64,000 nt of DNA, from assembly GCA_963780895.1 (NCBI GenBank), contig CAWAEG010000001.1:806001-870000 (forward strand), written 5' to 3'. Below, one piece after another: positions 26,414 to 34,680 of this stretch; within the stretch, counting starts at the first letter, position 1; each line of letters opens with the position of its first letter. The translations under genes were made by a program, and so were the position numbers. The notes beneath the pieces are model-generated. The model saw only the letters and a program-made list of their open reading frames with translations, made no database searches and was not told the origin of the DNA. The DNA comes from DASQFI01 sp963780895 (GTDB taxonomy: Bacteria > Acidobacteriota > Vicinamibacteria > Vicinamibacterales > SCN-69-37).

Positions 26414-27739
26414 ATGAGGCCACGACTCGTCGTCATGATGCTGCTTGCCGCAGGCTTCATTGCCTGCGGCGATGACAACAACAACTCCGGACCCCCATCT
26501 CCCTCCCCGGTCCCAGTGTTCCTGGGGCCGCCCAAGAGCCTGCAGATCACAGGCACGCTGACGTTCGGTTTCGTCGGCGAGAGCCGGCAGCTGACTGCGT
26601 CGGCGACGTTTCGCAACGGCACGGTCAGAGACGTGACTCGACTGGCGCAGTGGGCGTCCAGCAATCCCGCCGTCGCCACGGTGGCTGCAGGCATGGTCAG
26701 AGTCGTGTCCCTGGGCCAGGCGCAGATCACGGCGACCTACCGGGATCTCACGAGCCCCGCGGTCGGCGTGTCCGCCGCGGCTCCGGCGAATCTCATGTCG
26801 ATCTCGATCAGCGGCCCACAGGAGATCGCGCCCGGCACCACTGCCCAGTTCACCCTGAACGGGTCGTATTCGGACGGTTCGACGAAGGACGTGAGCGGGA
26901 GCGCATCCTGGAACACCTTCCCCACGAACATCCTTCGCAGCGCCGGCGGTGGGCGGATCGAAGCGCTTACGGGAGGAGACGCGCAGATCTTTGTCAACTT
27001 CGATAGACGGTTCACCTCTACGCGGGTCCTCGTCATCCCGCCGGGCACCTTCAAGGTCTCGGGGAGGGTCACGGATTCAAGCGGCGCCATCGAAAACGTC
27101 GAGGTCCGCGTTCTGTCCGGCACGGGAACCGGTCTTGCCGCGAAGACGGATTTCGGCGGCAACTATGCGTTGTACGGCGTGGTCGGTGACGTGCGCCTGA
27201 GCGTTTCCGCGCCGGGATACGTGGCGCAGGAGATCGGCGCCACCATCACCAGTCACACGTCTCGGAACTTTGCCCTCACGACTTCGAGCACCAGCGTTGA
27301 TGTGTCGGGTCAGTGGACCATGACGTTCCGGACGTCCTCTGCGTGCAGCAGCGGCTGGTCCGCAGATGCGCGACAGCGGGAGATCACCGCAGGCATCTCC
27401 ACGCAAGGCACACGGCTCAACATCAGGTTCCTCGGTTCCACCGTGCTCACGAACTTCGGATCCGGAACCGCACAGGGACGAATTGCAAGCACGGCCTTTT
27501 CCATGACGCTGTTCTTCGACGACTACTACCTCATTTACAGCCTGATGGAACGGATCAACCCGACCGAGTGGGTGGCCATCCGCGGATCGTTCGAAGGGAC
27601 AACCAACTCACCGGTGACGGAGATTGAGGGCACGTTCACGGGGTCGTTCGACTACTACGTCACCGCCGCCAACGCGACGTTTCCGAGTGGCCCCGTGCGG
27701 ACGTGCGCCGCGGATCCACAGGTCCAGCTTCGCCGGTAA
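26414..27739 (+). CDS. lipoprotein with two Ig-like domains, a carboxypeptidase-regulatory-like domain and a unique C-terminal domain
   Basis: A 441-residue lipoprotein (lipobox AGFIAC, Cys about 18) followed by a Gly/Asp/Pro spacer. Domain 1 (40-125) is BIG2-like, with GESRQLTASATF and SSNPAVATV. Domain 2 (128-215) is a second Ig-like unit, PQEIAPGTTAQFTLNGSYSD. Domain 3 (218-295), GTFKVSGRVTDSSGAIENVEV, resembles the carboxypeptidase regulatory-like fold. The C-terminal 140 residues start SGQWTMTFRTSSAC and end CAADPQVQLRR; I do not recognise this domain, but it is conserved in the two paralogues below. Probably surface or periplasmic. GAGGTGCGCC precedes the start. Confidence 0.85.
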   Translation: MRPRLVVMMLLAAGFIACGDDNNNSGPPSPSPVPVFLGPPKSLQITGTLTFGFVGESRQLTASATFRNGTVRDVTRLAQWASSNPAVATVAAGMVRVVSLGQAQITATYRDLTSPAVGVSAAAPANLMSISISGPQEIAPGTTAQFTLNGSYSDGSTKDVSGSASWNTFPTNILRSAGGGRIEALTGGDAQIFVNFDRRFTSTRVLVIPPGTFKVSGRVTDSSGAIENVEVRVLSGTGTGLAAKTDFGGNYALYGVVGDVRLSVSAPGYVAQEIGATITSHTSRNFALTTSSTSVDVSGQWTMTFRTSSACSSGWSADARQREITAGISTQGTRLNIRFLGSTVLTNFGSGTAQGRIASTAFSMTLFFDDYYLIYSLMERINPTEWVAIRGSFEGTTNSPVTEIEGTFTGSFDYYVTAANATFPSGPVRTCAADPQVQLRR

Positions 27740-27784
27740 CGCGCCGTCCGTACACCTTCAATGAAAGAGTGATCGAGGTGCGCC

Positions 27785-29107
27785 ATGAGGCCACGACTTT
27801 TCGTCGCGATGCTGCTGCTGGCCGCCGGCTTCATTGCCTGCGGCGATGACAATCAAACCCCAGCCCCCTCCCCCTCCACAGTCTCACCTTTCCTGGGGCC
27901 ACCGAAGAGCCTGCAGGTCACAGGCAACCTTTCATTCAGCGTCATCGGAGAGAGCCGGCAGTTGACCGCCTCGGCGACATTTGACGGCGGCGCGATCAGA
28001 AACGTGACCTCACAGGCGGAGTGGAGCTCGAGCAATCCGGCGGTTGCAACCGTGACGGCCGGTCTCGTGAAGGTTGTGTCTTTCGGCGACACCCAGATCA
28101 CGGCCACCTATCGCGGAATCACGAGCGAAAAGGCCGCGGTTTCGGCCAAAGCGAACGCGGTCCTCACGTCGATAGCGATCGCCGGTCCCGCGGAGATCGC
28201 CCCGGGCACGTCCGGACAGTTCACGGCGACGGGACGTTACGACGACGGCTCGACGAAGGACCTCTCCTCGACGGTTTCCTGGCGCAGCGGGGATTCCACA
28301 ATCCTGCGATCCGCCGGATTGGGAAAATTCGAAGCCCTGAAGGGCGGAGAGACGTCGGTCAACGCCAATACCCTCAACAAGTTCACGTCCACGGGCGTGC
28401 TTGTTCTGCAGCAAGGAACGTTCAAACTGAGCGGTACGGTCAGGGACCCTGGGGGAACCGTAGACGCCGTCGACGTCGAGATTGTCTCGGGCAACGCGTC
28501 GTCGTTGAAGACAAAGAGCAGGTACGACGGCAGGTACACGCTGTACGGCGCGGCCGGCGATGTCCGGGTTCGGGCATCGGCCCCCGGCTATGCGACCGAG
28601 GAGTTCGACGTGACCGTCACCAGTCACACTGTCCGGGACGTCACCCTCAAGACATCGGGCCCGATCGTCAACATCACCGGTGATTGGAAGCTAACGGTCT
28701 CGACATCGTCGGCCTGCAGCAACTCCTGGCCGGCCGCGGTGCGAAAACGTGAGATCACGGCCACTATCACCCAGAGCGACACGCGATTCAGCCTCAGGTT
28801 CACCGGCCCGACAAACACGTCGAGCTATCCGAGCGAAGGCCGGGTCGCCGGCAGCGTGTTTTCGCTGACTCTGTACGCCGACTACTACTACTACTACTAC
28901 GGCCTCTCCGGATGGATCGAACGCATTAGCCCGACCGAGTGGCTCCGCGTCGCCGGAACGTTCCAGAGCACGGACGCCTCCTCCTCATTGATCGCCGGGA
29001 ATCTCGGCGGCACGTTCGACTACATCGTCACCTCCGCTTCCGCGAGGTATCCGACGGGAGTACATAGCTCGTGTGTCGCCGATGCGCCGTTCGAATTCCG
29101 CAGGTGA
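27785..29107 (+). CDS. lipoprotein paralogue, Ig-like plus conserved C-terminal domain
   Basis: A 440-residue paralogue of the preceding gene with the same lipobox (AGFIAC) and domain order. Conserved points are KSLQVTGNLSF, GESRQLTASATF, PAEIAPGTSGQFTATG, GTFKLSGTVRDPGGTVDAV, TSSACSNSWPAAVRKREITA and the ending CVADAPFEFRR. In the C-terminal domain a (TAC)6 microsatellite at 28882-28900 encodes YADYYYYYYG where the others read DDYYLIYS or DDYYLDYS. The same GAGGTGCGCC leader precedes it. It is followed by a sulfatase-fold gene, 34 bases on. Confidence 0.85.
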   Translation: MRPRLFVAMLLLAAGFIACGDDNQTPAPSPSTVSPFLGPPKSLQVTGNLSFSVIGESRQLTASATFDGGAIRNVTSQAEWSSSNPAVATVTAGLVKVVSFGDTQITATYRGITSEKAAVSAKANAVLTSIAIAGPAEIAPGTSGQFTATGRYDDGSTKDLSSTVSWRSGDSTILRSAGLGKFEALKGGETSVNANTLNKFTSTGVLVLQQGTFKLSGTVRDPGGTVDAVDVEIVSGNASSLKTKSRYDGRYTLYGAAGDVRVRASAPGYATEEFDVTVTSHTVRDVTLKTSGPIVNITGDWKLTVSTSSACSNSWPAAVRKREITATITQSDTRFSLRFTGPTNTSSYPSEGRVAGSVFSLTLYADYYYYYYGLSGWIERISPTEWLRVAGTFQSTDASSSLIAGNLGGTFDYIVTSASARYPTGVHSSCVADAPFEFRR

Positions 29108-29141
29108 TGCGCTTCTGGTGTGCCGTGACTGGAGGGCGTCG

Positions 29142-30488
29142 ATGGCGATGAAGCGGTGGCTCTCGGGCTTGGCGGCGCTGCCGATCTGCGCACTTCCGGT
29201 CATCTGGGCCGGTCAGAGGGATCCGGTCCTGCCCGCAAGCGTGATCCTGATCACGCTCGATACGACGCGTGCCGATCATCTGCCGCCGTACGACGCCGGC
29301 GTCGAGCTGCCAGCCATCGAGCAGCTCGCCAGGGAAGGCGTTGTCTTCGAGCGGGCCATCGCACCCGTGCCGCTGACGCTGCCGTCGCACAGCAGCCTCT
29401 TCACGGGACGGATTCCCCCGGCGCACGGCGCCCGCGTGAACGGCCTGACGCTTGAAGCCGGGCTGCCGATGTTCCCCGAACGATTGCAAGCTGCGGGTTA
29501 TCGCACGGCCGCGTTCGTCGGGTCGATGGTACTCAACGGCAACCGCGGACTGCGGCGCGGGTTCGACGTCTATGACGATATCGACGTCGGGCCGGGAGCT
29601 CGGCTTCGCCGGCCCGCCAACGAAGTGATCGACGGCGCCCTCGACTGGGTGAATGCTGGACGGGACAGGCCCTTCTTCCTGTGGGTGCATCTTTACGATG
29701 CGCACGCGCCTCACGCGCTGCCGCCGGAGTTCGACGGAGCGTCCGCTGCCGATCGCTATGCCGCCGCCATTGCATTCATGGATTCTCAGATCGCGCGGCT
29801 CCTGCAGGCGCTCGATGAGAGGCAGGAGCTCGCTCGCACGGCGATCATCGTCACAGCCGATCATGGAGAGTCGCTCGGCGACCATGGCGAACGCGGGCAC
29901 GGCATCTTCGTTTATGAAAGCGCGCTTCGCGTGCCGCTGATCGTGCGCTGGCCCGGCATCGAGCCGAGGCGCGTTCCGGATCCCGTCCAGCTCATCGACC
30001 TGGCGCCCACCATCCTGGCTCTCGAAGGGCTCGACGCGCCGCCGATGGACGGCGCCAGTCTGGCGCCGGTGCTGCGCGGCCGCCCGGCCGGAGGGCGGAC
30101 GGGCTATGCCGAGTCGATGTTCCCGCTCCAGTACGGATGGAGCGCGCTGCGGACCGTTCGCGACAACAGGTTCAAGCTGATCGAAGCGCCACGGCCGGAG
30201 CTGTACGATCTCACGACCGACCCGCACGAGCTCCAGAACCTGTACGACACGCACCCGGCGGTGGCCGGCAGGCTGGAGGCCAAGCTTCGAACCTTCGGGC
30301 CTGTCGATCGGCAAGCCGCGCCCGCACAGCCTGAGGCCGTCCGGGACCAGCTCGCCTCGCTCGGGTACGTCAGTCCATCCCGTGGTCCCGCGCCGGCAGC
30401 CCCGCCGGCGATCTGGCCGGACCCCAAGGACATGATCGGCGTCTACAACGACATCGTCGAGCAACGGATGAGGCAGCGGAAGAGATAA
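29142..30488 (+). CDS. exported sulfatase/alkaline-phosphatase-superfamily hydrolase with Thr at the nucleophile position
   Basis: A 448-residue exported protein (signal peptide about 1-25). It has the superfamily metal motifs ILITLDTTRADHLP, TADHGESLGDHGERGHG and the C-terminal FRLIEAPRPELYDL-like strand. Where formylglycine sulfatases have C/S-x-P-x-R, this reads TLPSHSSLFTG: Thr replaces Cys/Ser and His replaces Arg. It is thus more likely a Thr-nucleophile phosphatase, phosphodiesterase or transferase than a sulfatase. It ends at WPDPKDMIGVYNDIVEQRMRQ, where longer acidobacterial homologues continue into TPR repeats. Start ATG 29142, with GGAGGG six bases upstream. Confidence 0.88.
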   Translation: MAMKRWLSGLAALPICALPVIWAGQRDPVLPASVILITLDTTRADHLPPYDAGVELPAIEQLAREGVVFERAIAPVPLTLPSHSSLFTGRIPPAHGARVNGLTLEAGLPMFPERLQAAGYRTAAFVGSMVLNGNRGLRRGFDVYDDIDVGPGARLRRPANEVIDGALDWVNAGRDRPFFLWVHLYDAHAPHALPPEFDGASAADRYAAAIAFMDSQIARLLQALDERQELARTAIIVTADHGESLGDHGERGHGIFVYESALRVPLIVRWPGIEPRRVPDPVQLIDLAPTILALEGLDAPPMDGASLAPVLRGRPAGGRTGYAESMFPLQYGWSALRTVRDNRFKLIEAPRPELYDLTTDPHELQNLYDTHPAVAGRLEAKLRTFGPVDRQAAPAQPEAVRDQLASLGYVSPSRGPAPAAPPAIWPDPKDMIGVYNDIVEQRMRQRKR

Positions 30489-30572
30489 CCGTCCACCAAT
30501 GCTGGTTTTGTCCGAAACCCTTCAAAAAACCGTTAGATGGATCGACGGGCAGGTTTTCGTCAGAGGTGCTCT

Positions 30573-31601
30573 ATGCGGACGCGGATTCTGGTGGTCGCGG
30601 CGGCATTTGCCGTTGGATTCGTCGCCTGTGGCGACGACGGGCCTGAATCTCCGGTCAATCCGAGCCCTGGGCCGGCCACGCTGACGTCGCTCTCGATCAC
30701 CGGCCCTACGGAGCTCGCGCCCGGGACGACGGCGCAGTACACGGCCATCGGGCTCTACTCGGACGGAGATGCCCGCGATCTGACGTCCAGCGTGTCATGG
30801 GTGTCGTCTACCGCGCCGCTGCGCCACGTCGGGGGCGGACGGTTCCAGGCGTTCGAGATTGGCGACGGACGTGTCACCGCCAGAATGACCGGCCGGTTTG
30901 CGTCCCTTCCCGTGATCGTCGTTACGCCCGGTACGTTCAAGTTGTCGGGAACGATTCGGGACGCGAGCGGGACGGTCGAGAACGTCGTGATCGAGGTGAC
31001 GTCGGGAACCGGCACGGGGTTGAACACCAAATCCACGTTTAACGGCGGGTACGCCCTGTTCGGCGTCAACGGAGTCGTGGGGCTGCGCGCGTCGGCACCC
31101 GGATACACGACCCAGGAACTTCAGGTCAGGGTGGACAGCCACGGCGTTCGCGACGTGGACATCAGCCCGGTCAGCGAGCCGGTCGACGTCTCGGGCAACT
31201 GGACGCTTGTCGTGACGACGTCATCGGCGTGCAGCGAGATGTGGCCGGCGCAGGCGCGCAAGCGCGAGGTGGCCGCGACGGTGACGCAGCAGGGGACCCG
31301 GCTGACCATCCGATTTCCAAATGCCGCGCAGCCTTCTACCAACAATCCCGCTCGTATCGCCGGGCCGGCGTTCTCGATGAACCTCTACTACGACGACTAC
31401 TACCTCGACTACAGCCTGATGGAGCGAATCAGTTCGACCGAGTTGGTCGGCATCAACGGTGACTTGACCGGCACGGCAACGTCGACCTCGATTAGGGGCG
31501 AGCTCGTCGGCAACGTCAACTACTATCAGTCTTCGCCGAACTTTCCCAGGGGCACCCCGAGCAGCTGCGCGGCCGACCGGCAGTTCGAGTTCCGCCGATG
31601 A
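30573..31601 (+). CDS. lipoprotein paralogue lacking the first Ig-like domain
   Basis: A 342-residue lipoprotein (lipobox VGFVAC). It begins directly with the second Ig-like unit of its paralogues (TELAPGTTAQYTAIGLYSDG), then GTFKLSGTIRDASGTVENV, SGNWTLVVTTSSACSEMWPA and the ending CAADRQFEFRR. About 90 residues, equal to the BIG2-like domain, are missing. Start is ATG 30573, preceded by GAGGTGCTCT, a leader like those of the paralogues. The stop overlaps the next sulfatase-fold gene (ATGA): the lipoprotein and hydrolase are translationally coupled. Confidence 0.86.
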   Translation: MRTRILVVAAAFAVGFVACGDDGPESPVNPSPGPATLTSLSITGPTELAPGTTAQYTAIGLYSDGDARDLTSSVSWVSSTAPLRHVGGGRFQAFEIGDGRVTARMTGRFASLPVIVVTPGTFKLSGTIRDASGTVENVVIEVTSGTGTGLNTKSTFNGGYALFGVNGVVGLRASAPGYTTQELQVRVDSHGVRDVDISPVSEPVDVSGNWTLVVTTSSACSEMWPAQARKREVAATVTQQGTRLTIRFPNAAQPSTNNPARIAGPAFSMNLYYDDYYLDYSLMERISSTELVGINGDLTGTATSTSIRGELVGNVNYYQSSPNFPRGTPSSCAADRQFEFRR

Positions 31602-32989
31602 TGCCGCGCGCGCTTACTGCGCTGATCGCGCTGGCGGCCGTCTGGCTCGCCGGCCAGGAGATCGCTCTGCGCGTCGGCGGGACGTCCGCGCGTCCCGCCA
31701 ATGTGATCCTGATCACGCTCGATACGACGCGTGCCGACCGGCTGCCCCCGTACGACGGCGGCATACGGCTCCCGGCCGTCGAGCGTCTTGCCCGGGAAGG
31801 CGTGGTCTTCGACCGCGTCGTCGCGCCCGTGCCGCTGACGCTTCCGTCCCATAGCAGCTTGTTTACCGGCACGCTTCCACCGGGACACGACGTCCGCGTC
31901 AACGCCGCGAAGCTGGGTCCTGATCTGCCGCTGTTCACCGAGCATTTGCGAACTGCGGGCTACCGGACCGGAGCCTTCGTCGGATCAATCGTGCTCGACG
32001 GCGACCGCGGTCTACGCCGCGGATTCGATCACTACGGCGACGTCAACGCCGCCGGTGCGGTGGGCCACCAACGTTCGAGGCGGCCGGCCCGGGAGGTGAC
32101 CGACGAGGCGCTGGCGTGGCTGGGCGATGCGGGCGCGTCGCCGTTTTTCCTCTGGGTGCACTACTTCGACGCGCACGCGCCGTACGCGGACCCCGACGAC
32201 CTCGATGTGAGCCCGAACAGGGATCCTTACGACGGCGCCCTCGCCATCATGGACGCCCAGATCGGCCGGCTGATCCGTGTGCTCGAGACCGCTGGCAGTC
32301 TCGACCGCACCGCCATCATCGTCACCGCCGATCACGGCGAGTCGCTCGGCGATCACGGCGAGCTCGGCCACGGGATCTTCGTCTACGAAAGTGCGATCCG
32401 CGTGCCGCTCATCGTGCGCTGGCCAGGCGTCCAGCCGCGGCGCGTGCCCGACCTCGTGCAGCTGGTGGACATCGCGCCGACCATCCTCGCGCTCGAGGGA
32501 CTTGCCGTGCCGCCGATGGACGGCGTCAGCCTGGAGCCGCTCCTGTTCGGACGCACATCGGCCGCGCGGACGGGTTATGCCGAGTCGCTGTACCCGCTGC
32601 AGCACGGCTGGAGCGCGCTTCGGACGGTTCGCGACGGCAGGTTCAAGATCATCGAGGCGCCGCGTCCGGAGCTCTACGACCTGGAGGCCGACCCCAACGA
32701 AGAACGGAACCTCTACGACCGGCAGCCGGCCGACGCGCGGAAACTGCTGGCCAAGCTGCGGACGTTCGGCCGGGTGGACGACGCCGCGGCCCAGCCGGAA
32801 TCGATCGCCAGCCGCGAACGCCTGGCGTCACTTGGATACGCCAGCGCCTCGCCCGCGCAGGCCCTGGCGACGTCTCAGCGTCGCCAGACGCCCCCGGCAG
32901 TTCCGTCCACGATGTGGCCGGATCCCAAGGACATGATTGCCGTCTACAACGAGATGGTCGAGCAGCGGATGCGTCAAAGGGGGAGATAA
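31598..32989 (+). CDS. second exported sulfatase-fold hydrolase with Thr at the nucleophile position
   Basis: A 463-residue paralogue of the hydrolase at 29142 (signal peptide MMPRALTALIALAAVWLAGQ). It shares VILITLDTTRADRLP, PVPLTLPSHSSLFTG, TADHGESLGDHGELGHGIF and the ending WPDPKDMIAVYNEMVEQRMRQ. The substitution of the sulfatase Cys/Ser by Thr and of Arg by His is kept. Start at 31598 overlaps the lipoprotein stop. The lipoprotein-hydrolase pair is a duplicated module. Substrate unknown; a cell-surface phosphate or sulfate ester is the broad expectation. Confidence 0.88.
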   Translation: MMPRALTALIALAAVWLAGQEIALRVGGTSARPANVILITLDTTRADRLPPYDGGIRLPAVERLAREGVVFDRVVAPVPLTLPSHSSLFTGTLPPGHDVRVNAAKLGPDLPLFTEHLRTAGYRTGAFVGSIVLDGDRGLRRGFDHYGDVNAAGAVGHQRSRRPAREVTDEALAWLGDAGASPFFLWVHYFDAHAPYADPDDLDVSPNRDPYDGALAIMDAQIGRLIRVLETAGSLDRTAIIVTADHGESLGDHGELGHGIFVYESAIRVPLIVRWPGVQPRRVPDLVQLVDIAPTILALEGLAVPPMDGVSLEPLLFGRTSAARTGYAESLYPLQHGWSALRTVRDGRFKIIEAPRPELYDLEADPNEERNLYDRQPADARKLLAKLRTFGRVDDAAAQPESIASRERLASLGYASASPAQALATSQRRQTPPAVPSTMWPDPKDMIAVYNEMVEQRMRQRGR

Positions 32990-33030
32990 CCGGAGCCCCG
33001 TTTGGTGTACAAGAACGGTCCGAGGTCCCT

Positions 33031-33423
33031 CTGCTGGTTCTGCTGTTACGTCTCGGGGGAGTCATCACGGTCTCGGCGTTCCTCGCGATGTTCCTGCCCG
33101 TCGAGTGGATGTCGGCGATCCACGAGGCGATCGGCCTCGGCGAGCTCCCGCGCGCGCCCGTCGTGGTCTATCTCGCGCGATCGATCGCCGCGCTGTACGG
33201 CTTCCACGGCGTCCTGCTCCTGCTCATCTCGACGGACGTCGTCCGGTACCGCCTTCTGGTGTGGTATGTCGCCATCATGAATGTCCTCTTCGGCCTGATC
33301 GTGACCGTGATCGATCTCCAGGCCGGCATGCCGCGGCTTTGGACGTTCCTCGAAGGCCCGCCGATCTGCGTGTACGGCATTCTCATCGCGGTACTGAACA
33401 GATCGCGCCCCCGGAGCGGTTGA
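33031..33423 (+). CDS. small membrane protein, start not resolved
   Basis: About 130 residues with four hydrophobic segments (VLLLRLGGVITVSAFLAMF, VYLARSIAALYGFHGVLLLL, YVAIMNVLFGLIVTVI, CVYGILIAVLN) and a conserved-looking AIHEAIGLGELPRAPVVVYL loop. It is like small uncharacterised membrane proteins of Planctomycetes and Acidobacteria. There is no ATG, GTG or TTG in frame before 33088, which would cut the first membrane segment. A GTG at 33005 with GGAG upstream lies in the neighbouring frame, and one extra base near 33021 would join it as MYKNGPEVPLLVLLLR. I give 33031 (CTG) only as a marker. Possible frameshift. Confidence 0.6.
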   Translation: MLVLLLRLGGVITVSAFLAMFLPVEWMSAIHEAIGLGELPRAPVVVYLARSIAALYGFHGVLLLLISTDVVRYRLLVWYVAIMNVLFGLIVTVIDLQAGMPRLWTFLEGPPICVYGILIAVLNRSRPRSG

Positions 33424-33488
33424 CCAACCAGCGTTCTGCATCCGAAAAGACGAAAGTCACCCGGGAACGCGCCTGATTGTCGTATTGT

Positions 33489-33530
33489 CGGCCTTCGGCT
33501 TCTGGCCTGTCGTCTATGGTCCGTGGCCTT
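33489..33530. repeat. GGCCTTCGG/TGGCCT-type repeat
   Basis: An irregular run, GGCCTTCGGCTTCTGGCC, TGTCGTCTATGGTCCG, TGGCCTT, just ahead of the alpha/beta hydrolase. It is a reversed relative of the run at 12678-12700. It extends the hydrolase frame as MSAFGFWPVVYGPWPSS, which I exclude from the gene. Confidence 0.45.
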
Positions 33531-33535
33531 CCTCG

Positions 33536-34399
33536 ATGCGCGACATCACGCTGCCCGACGGCCGCCGGCTCGCCTACGCGGAGTTCGGCACGCCCGACGG
33601 CCGTCCCGTCCTCTATTTTCACGGCGCTCCGTCCTCACGCTTAGAGCCGCTGCTTGTGGGAGACGACGCCTGGCGGGCGCACGGGCTCAGGGTGATCGCG
33701 CCTGATCGACCCGGCGTCGGGCTGTCGGATTTCCTCCCGAAGCGCGGATTCAGCCAGTGGCCGAACGATGTCGTCGCGCTCGCGGACGGCCTCGGGCTCG
33801 AACGATTTGGCGTCATCGGCATGTCCGGCGGCGGCGGCTACGTCGCGGCGTGCGCGGCGAAGATCCCCGCTCGCCTCCGCGGCGCGGTCATCGTGTCCGG
33901 CGGCTGGCCGATGACCTGGTTGAAGGACCGGAATGCGCTGCCGCTGCCGCATCGCGTTACCTGGTTTCTCGCGAGCAGCGCGCCGCTGCTGCTGCGGCCG
34001 CTGCTGACGACGATGAAGTCGGGCCTGTCCGGCGACGTCGAGAAGGAGCTGAAGCAGATCAAACATCGAGTGCCGGCCGCCGACTACGAGGCGTTCTGCG
34101 AGCCAGGCCGTTTTCAAGCGTTCGCCGAGAGCCTGGCCGAATCCATGCGCCAGGGCACGAAGGGCGCGGCGTGGGACATGCGGCTGTACGGCCGCGAGTT
34201 CGACTTCAAGCTCGAGGAGGTTCGCGCGCCCATCACGCTCTTCCACGGCGAAGCGGACGTGAACGTGCCGATCGCGCTCGCGCGCCGCGGCGCCGCGTAT
34301 CTTCGCGGCTCGCGGCTCGTCACGTACCCGCGCGACGCCCATCTGTCGACGCTCTGCAATCACATCGACGAGATTGCGGCAGTGGTGAGGGAGTCGTAG
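33536..34399 (+). CDS. alpha/beta hydrolase
   Basis: A 287-residue alpha/beta-hydrolase-fold protein. RPVLYFHGAPSSR gives the HG oxyanion motif, APDRPGVGLSD the strand after it, IGMSGGGGY the nucleophile elbow with Ser in G-x-S-x-G, ITLFHGEADVNVP the acid Asp and DAHLSTL the catalytic His. No signal peptide, so cytoplasmic. Start at ATG 33536, where the family N-terminus begins. Substrate unknown (esterase, lipase-like or C-C hydrolase). It stands alone between repeats. Confidence 0.9.
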   Translation: MRDITLPDGRRLAYAEFGTPDGRPVLYFHGAPSSRLEPLLVGDDAWRAHGLRVIAPDRPGVGLSDFLPKRGFSQWPNDVVALADGLGLERFGVIGMSGGGGYVAACAAKIPARLRGAVIVSGGWPMTWLKDRNALPLPHRVTWFLASSAPLLLRPLLTTMKSGLSGDVEKELKQIKHRVPAADYEAFCEPGRFQAFAESLAESMRQGTKGAAWDMRLYGREFDFKLEEVRAPITLFHGEADVNVPIALARRGAAYLRGSRLVTYPRDAHLSTLCNHIDEIAAVVRES

Positions 34400-34465
34400 A
34401 CCGTTTTCCAGATCGGTGTAGCGTGTTCCGGCGCCCTCCCGCTCGCCGCTTGCCGCAAGGCAGCG

Positions 34466-34676
34466 TGATCGGCCACCTCCGCTGAAGCTCCGGCGGGCCA
34501 AGGGCCTGCCTCGAAGTAGGCTGCGGATCCGGCTACTCAGGCCCAAGGCCCAAGTGGCGGCGGTTGGTCGGGGACCGAGGACGTTTACGAGTCGCCCTGT
34601 AAACACAAAGGGCGCGCCGAAGCGCGCCCTCGTGTCGTGTCTTTACTTGGGCCTTGGGCCCTTAGCCTTGGGCCTG
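34466..34676. repeat. composite of two repeat families between convergent genes
   Basis: Left part: a CTCCGCTGAAGCTCCGGCGG element (34477-34496), a variant of the TTCGCTAAAGCTACGGCGGG family. Then GGCCCAAGGCCCAAGT (34541-34556) pairs perfectly with ACTTGGGCCTTGGGCC (34645-34660), enclosing a terminator-like hairpin. This fills the 280-base gap between the alpha/beta hydrolase and the aminotransferase. Confidence 0.75.
34609..34640. terminator. GC-rich hairpin, probable bidirectional terminator
   Basis: AGGGCGCGC (34609-34617) pairs with GCGCGCCCT (34622-34630) around a CGAA loop. CGTGTCGTGTCTTTA follows on the plus strand, and CTTTGTGTTTAC on the minus strand. It sits between two convergent genes inside the perfect GGCCCAAG inverted repeat. 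Confidence 0.6.
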
Positions 34677-34680
34677 CTCT

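Noticed and set aside
32116..33000. 5' part of a 435-residue plus-strand ORF
   Set aside because: This part lies over the sulfatase-fold gene in another frame; only the last 130 residues resemble a protein.
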